Assembly: GCF_012273895.1 (NCBI RefSeq)
Contig: NC_052119.1
Location: 1,364,001-1,428,000 of the forward strand
Reading direction: 5' to 3'
DNA: 64,000 bases
Source of the DNA: Zerene cesonia
Lineage: Eukaryota > Arthropoda > Insecta > Lepidoptera > Pieridae
In this document: positions 1 through 13,202 of the stretch, one piece after another
Position numbering within the stretch: position 1 is the first letter of the stretch
Layout: each line of letters starts with the position of its first letter
Notes under the pieces: model-generated
Seen by the model: only the letters and a program-made list of their open reading frames with translations
What the model was told of the DNA's origin: nothing
The model's database searches: none
Translations under genes and position numbers: made by a program

Positions 1-1830
1 ATATTCCTTTCAACTTTCGGCCTAATGTATACGTATATTTCACCTCTTAATGCGATTTATGTAAAGTCGTAGACGTATGATATATCGCGAACACCGAAAG
101 CAACTTAATATTAATCCATTCACCAAACAGGGACACGCATATCGACGGCCCATCGGCGGAAGCGAGACACAAATATGAATGGCCGACACGAAATCGGATT
201 TCCCATTTTATGAATGGAATATATCATACAAAGAATAAAACTGGATTCTTTTTTACAAACAAATGTATGTGTAAATTTATGGGGCACTAAAATTTTTTAT
301 TGCGCTCACACGAATATAGGCTCTTTTGCGTTGCACGTAGGTTCTATTTGGCCGCGATCTCAAGTTTAATACGTTCCCATGCACGTTTGTGTCTAGTTGT
401 AAATATTTATTAAACGTAAGAAATGAATGTCGCAATATGCTCTTAATTAAAACCGTTTCCTTTCGCCGTTTTCAAGATATTGTGTAATAATGTAAACGGA
501 GTTAGTCTTATTAACATTCCTTGAATTTAAATAGCTAGTCTTCCTTGTTATTTAAATAAGAATATAGCAATAAATCATATTGAATCCATATTACTTTTTA
601 CAATAACAACATAGAAAATCCCCTTTTTGAAACTAAGATATTGTAAAACTTCACACCTAGCCAACTTTACACCTAGTTCTGAATAAGAGAATCGTTTATA
701 TTCCATATTTAAAATGAGTTGACTTCAATTACACATGGAACTCGTTTAAAACAATTTTAATAAATAAAACGTCCGTATCAACTGGACAATAGAAACGTCC
801 GTATAATAGCATATTTTCGCGACAAAGAATATAAAATGAGCGGCCCGAAGTAAAGCAATAAGCAAAAGAGTACTGAGAATCCTAAGATGTCACTCCCTAA
901 GGCCGTTTGTTACTGAGATACAGTGAATTTTTAAACGTATAAAAAAAGCTAAATAAAATTCACAGATAGTCGCAAAACCCTCCAAGCGACAAACCTTTGA
1001 GCTTGAAACGCGGGCTTGTTAAACTTTGTCAACTCTACAGTTAACTAAATAAAGGTCTTTATAAAATTCCTTTTTTATGCGCTGTCAAAAAGGTAACCCG
1101 GAGGTGGATTTTTTTTCTCTATTTTCTACGGTAAGTTCGTTAAAATATACGTTTGGGAATGGACTGTTCCTACATTCTACACCTCGGATATGCGGGTATA
1201 TGCGTGTTCGTTGTTATTAATTCTCCTTAGTGCAATGTTTTTTTTTTCGTTCATGTTATGCGCCGAACAGCTCCTGTCATTAAGGAAGATGTTTGTTTTC
1301 CGAATTCGCTACTTTTTTTTTTTTTTTTTGTTACATCGCCTTTGCAGAATGTAACGTTGAATTTAAAGAAGTTATTTTCGTGTTTTGTAGATTTTTATTC
1401 TAATCATACTTTTGCATATGCCCTTTCACAATGACATGCTAATATATATGTAAAAATAGTAATGTATAAGGCATCGTTAGCCCCCTGTGAAGAATATGAT
1501 TCGCGCCAATTTGATCGCAATTGAATTGCCGCACGCGTCAAATGTCGGCGAGATGGGAGTATTAGCCAAATGATAGCTTGATTTGTTATCGATTTCTCGT
1601 TATCGAAACCCCTTTTTGGGGGTTGTATGTAATTGGCTCTATGGAATGTGGGTGCATGGCGATTTTTGCACTTACTAAATGTTGTATATACAATGCCTCT
1701 TAGTTAGATTTTCTGTGTGTTAATTGCTATTCGCCTAAGACCTGCGTGTTTTGTTGAATTATATATAAATATATATAATTCTCAATGTAAATTAGCGTTT
1801 GCGGTGTCAGCTAGTTTCTATTATATATAT

Positions 1831-1852
1831 TGCTACCTACCTACCTACCTAC
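1831..1852 (+). repeat. (CTAC)n microsatellite
   Basis: Five CTAC/CTACC units in AT-rich DNA. Confidence 0.85.
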
Positions 1853-2473
1853 TACTTATAACCCACAATAATTGAATGCCAAATTGAATCACAATTTATT
1901 GTGACATTTGTATATAATTATAAATCATTTTGAGCTTGAATTTGATTGTTCCGGAGTTTACCCTCACAGTACCATCACATTCATACATACATCATCATCA
2001 TCATTCACCCAGATGCGTCTGCCTTTTGGAACTTATTGAGGAACACATGCCATATACAGGCCATGCATTTGTTGAAAAATAATGTAATGATATACAAATT
2101 ACTCTATATGATACGTTTTAAAGGTACTTGGAAAACATATCACCTAGTAGCGAAAATAAAGGTTCAGTAACAGTATCCTGCGAGGAGCAAGTCTAGGCAG
2201 ACTGATTACAATCCATAATGTTAAATCGCTGTTGTTTCGCCAGACCGATAAATCTTAGGACTTGACTGTGCGAGGTCACCCGGCCTCGTCGTAAATCTCG
2301 CAGCGTCAATTGCCAAGTAAAACGGAAATTTGGTGTTTGTGATATATGTTAAGTTTTATCGTTCATCATACAACATTTAGATGTACGTCGGGATGTTAAG
2401 AAGGTCGTATGTAACAGATTATTTTCTTGTGTTTGATGTTACGCGAGTATTTTAATTTACAAATTAGATAACA

Positions 2474-2630
2474 TTTAGAAATTAAAGACTTTTAAACTGA
2501 TTTTAAACGCGACGGATTTTAGACGGGGAGTCTCCTTGGACCACGCTCGCTGTAAAGTGTTCGAAACGACGGGTTAATAATATAATGAGTAAATCGCGCT
2601 TAAAATCCGTTTAAGTCTTTAATTTCTAAA
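2474..2630. mobile_element. MITE-like element with ~37-bp terminal inverted repeats
   Basis: Arms at 2474-2512 (TTTAGAAATTAAAGACTTTT onward) and 2594-2630 are inverted copies with a few differences, flanking about 80 bases. No target duplication is clear. Confidence 0.7.
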
Positions 2631-3272
2631 CAGAACATCTTAAAAAATAAAGTGTTATAAAACAACGTATTGTTAGCGTTTGTTTCCAATTTTATAATAC
2701 TCGCTGTGGCCCGCAGTTTCCCCCACATATCGTTTAATAGAATCAATATAAAATTATTTTACTTTATACACATTTAATATGTATGACAATTATAATATGC
2801 AGAATTTTTTTTTTTATAATTGATATTTATGATACACTTGAGTCCAATTAAGTGAGAGTAAATCGCAAAAGTATAGGTTTGTCTACATTGGTCTCTAAGA
2901 TATATGATCTAAAATACCAACATGGAGGTCTAAATATTCTGGTTAACTTTTCTAGTGAAACTTAGCACAGCGAAGACGTACAGAATTATTAATTTTAAAT
3001 GAAAATCTCACTAAACATCTTATTTCATGAAATGGCTAAAGCACAGACTCTTGAATAAGCAAGGTCATTACTCAGACATAAGAAAGTAAATTTATTTAGA
3101 CGATATCCTAATGGTCGATAAGAATCTACGCCCGCTGATGATAATTTGCTTACGGTAAACAAATAAATTACCGAGTTTTATGTTGCTTAAGTTAATGATG
3201 TAAAAATAAAACATTACAAATAATTTATTATTTATACATTTTAGCGAAAGTTAGTTACATACATATTTATTA

Positions 3273-3476
3273 CTAGCTGCGCCCCACGGTTTCACTCGTG
3301 TAAGTCCATATCCCGTAAGAATATCGGGATAAAAAGTTGCCTATCTGCTATTCTAGTTGTCCAGCTATCTACGTACCAAATTTCATTGCAATCGGTTCAG
3401 TATTTTTTGCGTGACAGAGCAACAAACACACACACACACATCCTTACAAACTTTCGCATTTATAATATTAGTAGGA
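3273..3476 (-). mobile_element. Lep1-type non-autonomous Helitron
   Basis: On the minus strand it starts TCCTACTAATATTATAAATG, carries a GT-rich microsatellite and the conserved body (ACCGATTGCAATGAAATTTG), and ends GGGGCGCAGCTAG after a short GC hairpin. TC at the 5' end and CTAG at the 3' end with no inverted repeats are Helitron hallmarks. Confidence 0.85.
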
Positions 3477-5032
3477 AGTAGGATGTTGACTGAATAGTTA
3501 ATTTAATGATTCATCTTGAAAATTTATTATTAAACACTTTACTAATGTTCATTATATTGACAAAATAGTTAATTTGAAATATAATCATATTATCAACGGT
3601 AATATTTAATATTTTCCAACGCAAATAGCTAAATACCGAATTATGAATGCAACAAAATACGAACCTTATTGTACCAATTTTAGGGGTGTAATTATAATTC
3701 GCATTACAACTGCTGTCTCACATAACATGCCGCCTTCGGAAATCCGCTGGCAAACTAATTATCCCTGAACGGCGGATCTGCTTCCGCGCCTGTTATATAC
3801 ATGTACAAGTATGCAGATATCTGCGCTCCTGTATACATATTTACATGTACGCGTGCCCAGATATGTAGATGTGCATCCGTGTGTGTGTGTGTGCGACGAA
3901 ATTCGTTCGGAAATTACGTTCGCGAAAGGATATATTTCGTTTCGAATGTGGAAAATTTTTAAACTGTATTTTGGTTTGGTGATTTTTGTGTACTGTTGCG
4001 GGTTTATTGCGTGGTTTGGGTATTGTGGTAGTTTATGTGAAAAAAAAAATATATATGTATGATATTCGAAGAGGAACTATAAGGAAGTTATTATATCATC
4101 GATAATACAGAAGTCCATTTTTCTTATTATGTTGTAATATTGTGTATTTATTGGATGGAAACATTTATGCAAGAGTTGCATTTAGCTAAATAATGGAATG
4201 AAAAAAAAAAACAAAACATAACCGCCGTTTGTATAAATACAACATATGCTACATTTAAATGTATCTTTATGTGGATGTAATAAAGTACCTATTCCAATAT
4301 AATTCATATAAATTAATTATTCGATTCACATTTCTAATTGTAACCCACGCCAAACCCCAAACCATTCCAACAACACACAAATGAATAAAACACATTTCAT
4401 CCGCGGCAAATGCATCCCGCCAGCCACCGGAGAATACCGCCTTGCATAAAGCGCTTATAAAAAATTCACCAGCATCACGGTGTGCGCTGACGTCATCTAC
4501 ACTCTATACGAATTCAATTTACTCTCGCCGCGCGTTCTTACAATAATAAATATTGAAATGCAACACAAACGTCCCGTCTATGTTATATTTTTATTTTTAT
4601 TTTATTTTATATTCCTTTTGTGTCGTCTCGATGCCTCTGGAGGAGTGTTGGGCAAATATGCATTTGGATGCTTTGAAGACGAGTTCCTTTATGGTCGTTT
4701 TTTGTGTTTTTTTTTTAACTAGCTTTTCGCACGTTGTCACTCGCAAGCCGAACCTCATACTAAATTTATTCTACCTATTTCATTTGCTTTATTAGGCCTT
4801 ATTGCCTTTCTACAACAGCTCATTCACTATGATATATCTGATTTATAAAAGATTAGCGAACCGCCCCAGCCTCGTACGGGTGCAATAATGCATGATACAT
4901 ACATATAAAACCTTCCTCCTGAATCACTCTATACTTTAAAGTATAACCATCAAAATGTGTGGCATAATTTCAAAGATCTAAGCATACAGACACAGACGGC
5001 GGAAAGTGTTTTAAGATGTTTAGCGTTTAAAA

Positions 5033-5252
5033 TCCTACCCTACTAATATTATAAATGCGAAAGTTTGTAAGGATGTGTGTGTGTGTGTGTGTGTGTTGGT
5101 TGCTCTTTCACGCAAAAACTACAAAACCAATTGCAATGAAATTTGGTACGTATATAATAGCTGTACAACTGGAATAACATATAGGGAACTTTTTATCCCG
5201 ATATTCCTACGAGATACGGACTTACGCGGGTGAAGCGGCGGGGCGCAGCTAG
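5033..5252 (+). mobile_element. Lep1-type non-autonomous Helitron
   Basis: Starts TCCTACCCTACTAATATT, has a long (GT)n tract, and ends GGGGCGCAGCTAG. It lies between A and T, the expected Helitron target. Confidence 0.88.
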
Positions 5253-5868
5253 TAATAAATAATATACTCATTTATCTTAATTCGACGGAACTGCATTCTC
5301 AGGGAACCGTAAATCACTCACTTTGCAATGTCCGTGTTCTTTAATTGGGAATTAAATTTAAACACGGTGTGCGTAACATACCGACCGGTTTTACCTTATC
5401 AGATGTTTTCTTGTATGAGATAGATATCCATTTATATGACTAGTGATCCTTACCTTTGGCCACTCGGACGAAAAGCAGCGGGCGGAAAGCTAGTATATAT
5501 ATGCCCATATATCACAATTAAGGGATGTATACAGCACTTATAAAGATATTAATGCATTTAACGGACCGTCGCTCAGTTTCCGTTATATAATATAAAGCAA
5601 TTGTAGCTGCACTCGTTACATAAGCATAAAGCAACGGAAATAATATAATAGTGCCGGCGCTCGCTCGCGGATTTCCGAACGTTGTGTATGCACGCTACTT
5701 TATGTTACTGCACAATTCAATGACTTTCAAAGCTAGCTCTTGGGCTAACCTGTAATAAAATATAAGAAGAAAAAATTAATTGAAATACTACTACTATTTA
5801 TGTAATACTGGCGGTCCGCCCGTAACGACTGGATCAATTCTCGTGAAATTTTGTGTGCAACTAAAAAT

Positions 5869-6051
5869 TTTCACCTGCGTAAGTCCGTATCCCGTAGGAA
5901 TATCGGGATAAACAGTTTCCTATATGTTATTCCAGTTGTCCAGCTGTCTACGTATCGAATTTCATTGCAATCGGTTCAGTAGTTTTTGCGTGAAAGAGCA
6001 ATAAACGCACACACATCCTTACAAACTATCGCATTTATAATATTAGTAGGA
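5869..6051 (-). mobile_element. Lep1-type Helitron, 3' end missing
   Basis: The 5' end and body are intact on the minus strand, but the hairpin and CTAG are replaced by another repeat fragment (5810-5868). Confidence 0.8.
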
Positions 6052-6396
6052 TAAGTAGGAAGTAGGATTATAATTATAATAATTACCTATAACTTTATAT
6101 AACAATTAAATATACAGCTGACACTCGTATACTTCCCTCGTATACTTTTATTAATAGTAAATTAAGACCATATAAATAAATATCATCAATGCCATAATGA
6201 GCTTATACACGTGAAATAATAAGATACTTACGTGAGTATTTACCGATACGGTGAGGCGTTAACGCTGATGTTGTGTGTATAATTTATGGGATCCCTAATG
6301 TCTGGTTTGGGAATTAATAACCAAGATATAGGAGGTCCAGTCCACACAATTGGGTTAGGTAATACATATTTATATTGTAATTTTGTTGTTTCCTTT

Positions 6397-6575
6397 TTCA
6401 ACCGACTTTATAAAAGGAGGTTGTCAATTCGACTGTATTGTTGGGGTCGGTAGCTCACAACTTTCGATTTGGTGAACCGTTTTTGAAAGCTGTTATTTTT
6501 TTTGAAAGCTGGTCCCGTCTAGCCTCATTTAAATTTGGTCTCGTTTTGACTATTCGATGGCGGTTTAGTGTTTTC
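6397..6575 (+). mobile_element. Fragment of a LINE-like lepidopteran repeat
   Basis: TTCAACCGACTTTATAAAAG then GGTTGTCAATTCGACTGTAT and GAAAGCTGGTCCCGTCTAGC recall a common lepidopteran interspersed repeat. Family assignment is from memory of the motif only. Confidence 0.45.
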
Positions 6576-6860
6576 TTATTAATAGGTATTGTAAGTCAGA
6601 CATCGTGTGGACTAAATTGTATCTGCTTACGTCTTTACTTGCTTATTTCAATGTAAAAACATCTATAACTGTAACAGACTGTCTATAATGTAACTGCATG
6701 ATAATAGGAACATAACTATTATTAAACGGAATAACGGAAACGAGCTTTTTCATCTCGAATAAGACAAAGAAAAAGTCGCATAGTTGTATAGAGAGCAGCT
6801 TTCACGTTGTAACGAGAAGGCATATCTTATTCAAAAATAATTACAAGGTTTTAAATGTAT

Positions 6861-7146
6861 CTTCATCATCATCAGCCCATATATGTTCCCACTGCAGGGC
6901 CTCGTGTCGCCTATAACATTCAGGCCTTAATCCACCACGCTGGACAAGTGCGGGTTGGCAGATATCTCTTGTCGCCGAACTATTGATTCTTCGACATGCT
7001 GCTTTCCTAACGATGTTTTCTTTACCGTTTCCAGTGGTGATTTGTGTCATGGCTAGATTAATTGAAAAATCTATTTATTTCTTGCGCACTCGATCGGCCT
7101 CGAACCCTCGACTTTTCCTAAGCACTGTGCCTACTGCTCTAAAGAT
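6861..7146 (-). mobile_element. tRNA-derived SINE
   Basis: Minus-strand copy: the tail is TGATGATGATGAAG and the B-box region reads GGGTTCGAGGCC. The middle is rearranged relative to the plus-strand copies. Confidence 0.78.
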
Positions 7147-8280
7147 TATGTAGTCTTCATATATACTATACGTTTAAATATACGTAAGTTGGTTGTCGGT
7201 TTAGTAGTTAAAATCAAATTATTCGCATTATTCACATCACAGTTTACAAAACAATACCGGACCCAATAGAGGCATTTGATATTAAACACACATGAATAGC
7301 ACATATCAATGACGCGGGCAAGTGTTCCCGGGGAAACTATTTGTACGTGCAATATCCGACGCCGTAGATCCGTATGCATTCCGCGCAACTCAAAACTACT
7401 CGGCTACTAATTATTACGGGAGCGTCAGGGCCGAAGTATGGCTCCCTCGCGTCAATTTCCTGCAATACATGCTAAATGGACTGGCGAGGTTCGTTCGATG
7501 TTACGGTAGGGTTGCCAAGTAGGTGGTTATTGTTTACCAGCCGCTGCTGCGGACTTGTTCGCGCTTCGGTTAAATAAATACTCTATGTCACTCATTAGGG
7601 ATACTTTGTTAAGGTGAATGAATTTTTGAAATGGACCAACCAGGTTTTTATGAAAATTGTAAGAATTAAATATTTGTGGTTTATAATATTACTTGTATAC
7701 AAGTCTCGACTTGTCGAAGATTATTATTATTATTTTAGTTGAAATAACTTTAAACACTTTACTGTACACATTCGCTTCAAAACTGATATTATAAATAATA
7801 GTTTAACAATAACTCACGTGTTAACAAATCACAAAATTTGTATAACTGAATATATTTTTTGATAAGTATACAATAACCTTAATTACTAATTCCTTTGGAA
7901 TGTTATAATAGTCCATCTCCAGTCCCAAAATAACGCAAATACTTATACCTTACCCAAATTAATTCATTTGTTATTCCCCTAACTCTGAAATGGCAGCCCT
8001 ACACCCGATTGAGTCCTAACTTTGCCCAAGAATCGCTTAAAAGTTGATGACAACTGATAGAAATGTAATGATGCAAAAACGACTGCATTCTGCAGTCACT
8101 CTGAAAGTTTATGTTCTGCTAAAAAGATAAGAATATAATATTGGTAATGTTAAAAATATTTTTATGTGTAATAAATTGCGCACATATAGAATATTGATTT
8201 AAATTTTTTATTAAATGTATTATATAGAGTTAAGTTTTGATAATTGCTCTTGGCATACAGTGTGTTTTGTTTATATCAAA

Positions 8281-8482
8281 ATAGCTGCGCCCCGCGGTTT
8301 CACCCGCGTAAGTCCGTATCTCGTAGGAATATCGGGATAACAGATCGCCTATATGTTATTCCAGTTGTCCAGCTGTCTACGTACCAAATTTCATTGTAAT
8401 CGGTTCAGTAGTTTTTGCGTGAAAGAGTAACAAACACACACACACATCCTTACAAACTCTTACATTTATAATATTAGTAGGA
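8281..8482 (-). mobile_element. Lep1-type Helitron
   Basis: Nearly full length on the minus strand. The 3' hairpin (CGCGGGTGAAACCGCG) is perfect, but the terminal CTAG is changed to CTAT. Confidence 0.85.
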
Positions 8483-9385
8483 TATTTGTAAGATTAATAG
8501 GATATGAATATGGGAGACGCTGATCACGTGCTAGCAGTGACATCCATAAAGATTTAATAAATTGAGTTTTTACGCAATTTGTGTTCAGTTATATTATACT
8601 TACTAGATTGCCTGTCGGGAAATAAAAACAGGCGAAAAATATGTTAAAATAATTCGAAAATGTTACAAAGAGCATAACTGAGTAGGCTTTTATTTATGAA
8701 TGAAAGGAAACTTAATAGCCATTATTATAGCAGCTCCAGCATCTCACAAAGTGATTATACAGGGATTAAGATAAATCACATTACTGTGTACAAGTAATCT
8801 GGCCTTTGATAATGCCGCTTGTACACGATCTCATCTCTTGTCCAATTTGCATGACTTATTCATATTTACAACTTATGTTCTGTCATAAAAAAATATATGC
8901 TGAAATATATATGCTGAATCTACTGTCTGCAACACACTACAACAGTACTTATAATTTTTATTTGTATTTATTTATGCTACACAACCACACAATTCCAATC
9001 AAAACATTATAAGAGCTATAAGTAACAGGTAATAAATATTATATATAAAATAACTGCTTATTAAAAATATATACAGAACACATTGTCAAAATTTCTAAAA
9101 TTAATAAACCTTTCGAATTATTATTGCACTTAAATTTGATTTCATAAGCAAAGGAAATATTATAAAGAATCATAAAATAATTTTACAACGTGATATCTTG
9201 ACTTGATATGAATCTTGGTTCATATGGATAACATCTCACTTGCAATCCCAACGGGGCCAGGTCCATGCACAGATGAAGGTACTCTTAGTGCATTGAATCT
9301 GTTATATCTAAACCCCATGGAGTAAAAGGCGAGCGAATTACCATAATCCCAATTCAATTCTAAACTCTGAAGAAGACGTCGATAG

Positions 9386-9401
9386 CTGAAGATATCTTCA
9401 G
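9386..9401. other. 16-bp perfect palindrome CTGAAGATATCTTCAG
   Basis: Lies inside an unusual stretch (about 9220-9460) that is less AT-rich and open for 79 codons on the minus strand. No family was recognised. Confidence 0.6.
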
Positions 9402-10480
9402 ATATGAGTGGATGAGACCACATTCTATGTGTTTGACAGCATCTCAAAGGACATTGCAAAAATTATGCAAAAAGATATGGACCTGCTAGACATGCAATCT
9501 TTACTTAGAAATAAAATTCTGCTTGGAAATAACTAAAACTGGAAATGCGTTAATGAAAATCCCATTTGGAAATATCGAATAATTGAAAGTCCAGTGTCCG
9601 AAGTCTGGAGCTATATCCAATGTATATGCGTAATTTGGAACTTGATCTAAGACACACTGGCTGAAATAGCTATTTGACATAATCGACGCGCCGAACGCCC
9701 GGGAACTTTGTCAAATGGAACCGGGCTAATCTTATCCTGAGGGAATACATAATGAATATGTATACAGCTCTAATATACGATCGGCCACATTTCGAAATCG
9801 TCCCTATGTTTGGCAGTTGGTTCATGGTGTTTAAGTCCATTTTATAAGACAGACAGTGATATGAAGCAAGCCTATTGCTAGGAAAGGAAATTACTATGAT
9901 TAATTTTTGTTTTTTATGAATCTAATATCAGTTAATGTTAAAGTTGTGTGTATGAAAGAATTCATAGAAAAAGCCTGCTGTGTGTCCCTACACAGTTTTC
10001 AAATCAACATAATTTATATATTTTTCTCCATTACTTTTTTTGAGACTCTTAATCACCAAATTGAAAAGCAAACTCCAAATTCGGTACAGAGCTGAAACAC
10101 GCGACCATAGAGCAGGCACCTCTCGAAATAGACACGGCACTATAATTTCATTACGCCGCCCGTAAATTATATCACGAATTGTCCCATTAACGAATTAAAT
10201 CCTCGCCATTCAGCGGCTCGCGAATATAAAATGAAACGCCAGAAATTGAAAAGGCCGGGCTTTGAAGTTCATTTCTTATTTCCTGCACTTTGAATGGAAG
10301 TCATCTTTTGACAGCAAAAAGTACAGCTAGCTAACTTTACAATTTCAATATCCGCCCGTGGATGACAATTTTCATTTCCTCTGGCGATTCGGGAATTAGA
10401 TATGATTGCGAGCTATTCAACTTTTTTGAAATTATTGTCTTAACTGAATATTGTTGAGAGGAAACATTTGTGTTTGTGTA

Positions 10481-10545
10481 TCATCATCATCAGCCCATAT
10501 TAATGTTCCCACTGCTGGGACACAGGCCTCCTATGAGGGTTTTTG
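10481..10545 (-). mobile_element. SINE 3' fragment
   Basis: Only the tail-proximal part (GTCCCAGCAGTGGGAACATT, then GATGATGATG) is present on the minus strand. Confidence 0.7.
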
Positions 10546-10770
10546 TTTTTGTATGTGTGTTTGTAATGGCTGCGAAGCCGAGGAGAAATTTTTGTGCGAA
10601 CAAAAACTATTCGACCGATTGCAACAATTCTTTCACCATTTGAAAGCTGTTTTATTTATTAGTGATATGGGCTTTATTTTATTTTTACCCTGGGCTACGC
10701 TGCTCGGAGCCGAGTGTCTACATAAATACATTATTAGCAAGGAGAATATTTTCTTAGAACTACGCTAGCA
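10546..10770 (+). mobile_element. Unclassified interspersed repeat
   Basis: The pattern GTGCGAACAAAAACTATTCG, ACCGATTGCAACAATTCTTT and CACCATTTGAAAGCTG resembles the conserved body of lepidopteran non-autonomous elements. It follows directly after a SINE fragment. Ends are unclear. Confidence 0.4.
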
Positions 10771-10987
10771 AAGCCGGCAAATGTGGGTTCTTAGAAAATT
10801 GATTGTTTCACCAATCGACTAGTTGGTAGTTGCGAATTCAATTAATTATAATTTACAATTATGTAATATAACTTCGATGTATACCAAGTTGCTTTGTACG
10901 ATAAAAGCAATTCCCCAGTGTCAATTGAGTTTTAGTGTTTTGTAAACGTGAGGGTAGTTACGAATATAGAACCAATTGGGCGCTGTC

Positions 10988-11031
10988 ATGGCAACCCGAT
11001 TCTCGGGTTACCATCTACCGTCATGGTAACC
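10988..11031. promoter_or_regulatory. Cluster of ATGGYAACC inverted repeats
   Basis: ATGGCAACCCGA (10988) pairs with TCGGGTTACCAT (11003) across three bases, and GGTTACCAT (11006) pairs with ATGGTAACC (11023) across eight. GGYAAC resembles RFX X-box half-sites, but the spacing is not canonical. Confidence 0.4.
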
Positions 11032-11897
11032 AGTTCTGTTTGTTGGAATCCGCGAATGTTGAATTGAAAATTACAATGGATATGTACGTGCTTGTTATCG
11101 ATACTCGATATATTTATCAATATACAAATTAAATTATTTACGGTATTACGGTAAAATTGCGAATAGTGGTTTGAATAATTAAATTATGATACAGAATTGT
11201 TTTGACAATTTTGTAATATGCAAATAAGTATTTTACAAATTTCAATTCAATTAGATTATATAATTAAGAATTTTGTGCCTTAACGAAATCATCCACGAAT
11301 GAAGAAGATAGATGGCCAGTTAATAATTTATTAAAAAACAGTATTAAAAGACGCTATAAGTGGATTCTCAGGGCGTGGGAAAGCACGCGTAATTCCGAAC
11401 TCGAATATTAAACTTTGCCTTGGACAAGTCTCCAAGTTTTTTCTTCTTGATACGTTCAAAAAAGGTCCACAGTCAAGGGTCAATCGAAGTTGCTGGAACG
11501 CTTTTATATAAAATTTGATATTCTCGTATGATTTTCTTACTGTTTTATATTCTCTTAGCCGGATATGTGGATATATGCTAAGTGTTTAATAGGTAGGCGG
11601 AAATTTTTTTAAATGTTTCCCTTACAATTTTTCTAGTATTTCAATGTCAGAAGAAATATCTAATTAAATTAAAAAATTATATGACCTAATCTTATAGGCG
11701 TAGAATTATCTTATAGGCGTAACAGAAAAAGGTCAATATTACAAAACCTCTGTTTAATTGTGTTTTATTTTTTGTTATTGTGGACTTTTTACATCCATTC
11801 TTATAGTTTTTTTTATGTATTTTAAGTAAGTAAGTAAGATAATTAAGTACATGGTGGAATTTAATAAGTTGCAATATTTAATCTATGTTTTAAGTGC

Positions 11898-11991
11898 TTT
11901 AGAAATAAGAGATTTTTTAACGGATTTTAAACGCGATTTATTCATTATATTAACCCGACGTTTACTTTACAGCGAGCGTGGTCACAGGCAG
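11898..11991. mobile_element. Truncated relative of the MITE at 2474
   Basis: Has one terminal repeat (AACGGATTTTAAACGCGATT) and the interior (TACTTTACAGCGAGCGTGGT) in the opposite orientation to the copy at 2474; the other end is missing. Confidence 0.6.
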
Positions 11992-12903
11992 ACTGCTTAT
12001 TGTTTGTTTTATTATTTCATATAATACATACTTTATAAGACTCCCGTATCATCAATATAAGTATAGCATATTATGCCTTTATGAAACTGCCTTACGATCA
12101 AATTTCTTCTCTTCTCTCTCATATTTTTTCTAAAAAATCATATGATATACATATACAATACAACACAACGCTTTGAAGATTACAGATTCTCTATTCATAC
12201 GTGACTGCAGTTGTTGACGTTCAAAGAACCAATAATAGATACGATCGCGACGTGTCGGAGCGTCTGTGCGGCTTATCTGCGGCGATAAGGGCTCAAACGG
12301 ATGGAGCGTTTTTGATAGAATCGCTTATAAGTGGTGGTTGCTGGTGGACGGTTTTTATGATGTGACGGTGGAATTTTTGATGCGGTCGTTTATTGGTAAA
12401 AAATAAGGCATTCGAAAAATGTTACTTATATAAAAACAAGGTCAACCTTTGACTATAATATTGTAATCTCTCATAATTTATACAAAATACCTTACAAAAG
12501 AACTCTTCGTTCCAGAACTTTTTATTCTATATAAAGCAAACACATGCTTGGATTCTTTGTGCAATAAATAATCTTAAATCGATTTATCAAGGTACTAGAA
12601 TTCTAGATAGCATCGTCTAAGAATCACACGCGATAATACGCGATATCGATGGGAGCCGCCATCTGATTGAGGCCTAAGCGTTGAAACGCGATGGAATTGA
12701 AGAAATCCTAGGAAATTATATTTGAAGTGCTTATAAGCCGGCAGACGCTGTACGGTTGCGTCTTTTTAATCCATTTTCCGTATCTCCAATATGGGATTAC
12801 GGAATGGTTGATATGGGCTGCGTCTTTCTTGGGCTGTCACAAGGTTTTAGATCTCTTGAACTATACATATAATGTGAAATGTTTTAATGTATGCATAAAA
12901 CGC

Positions 12904-13202
12904 AGTTGTTGCTCAGTGGTGAGGACCTCGGAGTTAAAATCGTTAACTCGGTGTTCGAGACCGGGCGAGCGTGCAGGAAATCAATCGATTTTTCAATCTG
13001 CGCATGTGGATAACATCACCACTGGTCGAAACGGTGAAGGAGGACATCGAGAGGACACCGGCCAATGTCCAAGAATTAAGAGTTCTATGACATCTGCTAA
13101 CCCGTACTTGGCTAGCGTGGTGGATTATGGCCTGAACCCTCATAGGAAGCCTTTATCCCAGTAGTGGAAACATGTTACAACATATTGGCTGATGATAATG
13201 AA
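12904..13202 (+). mobile_element. tRNA-derived SINE, near full length
   Basis: The tRNA-like head carries a B-box-type GTTCGAGACC (12953-12962), followed by the conserved body (CATGTGGATAACATCACCAC) and a TGATGATAATGA tail. The same family recurs at 40600, 6861, 15352, 21600 and 10481. Confidence 0.82.
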
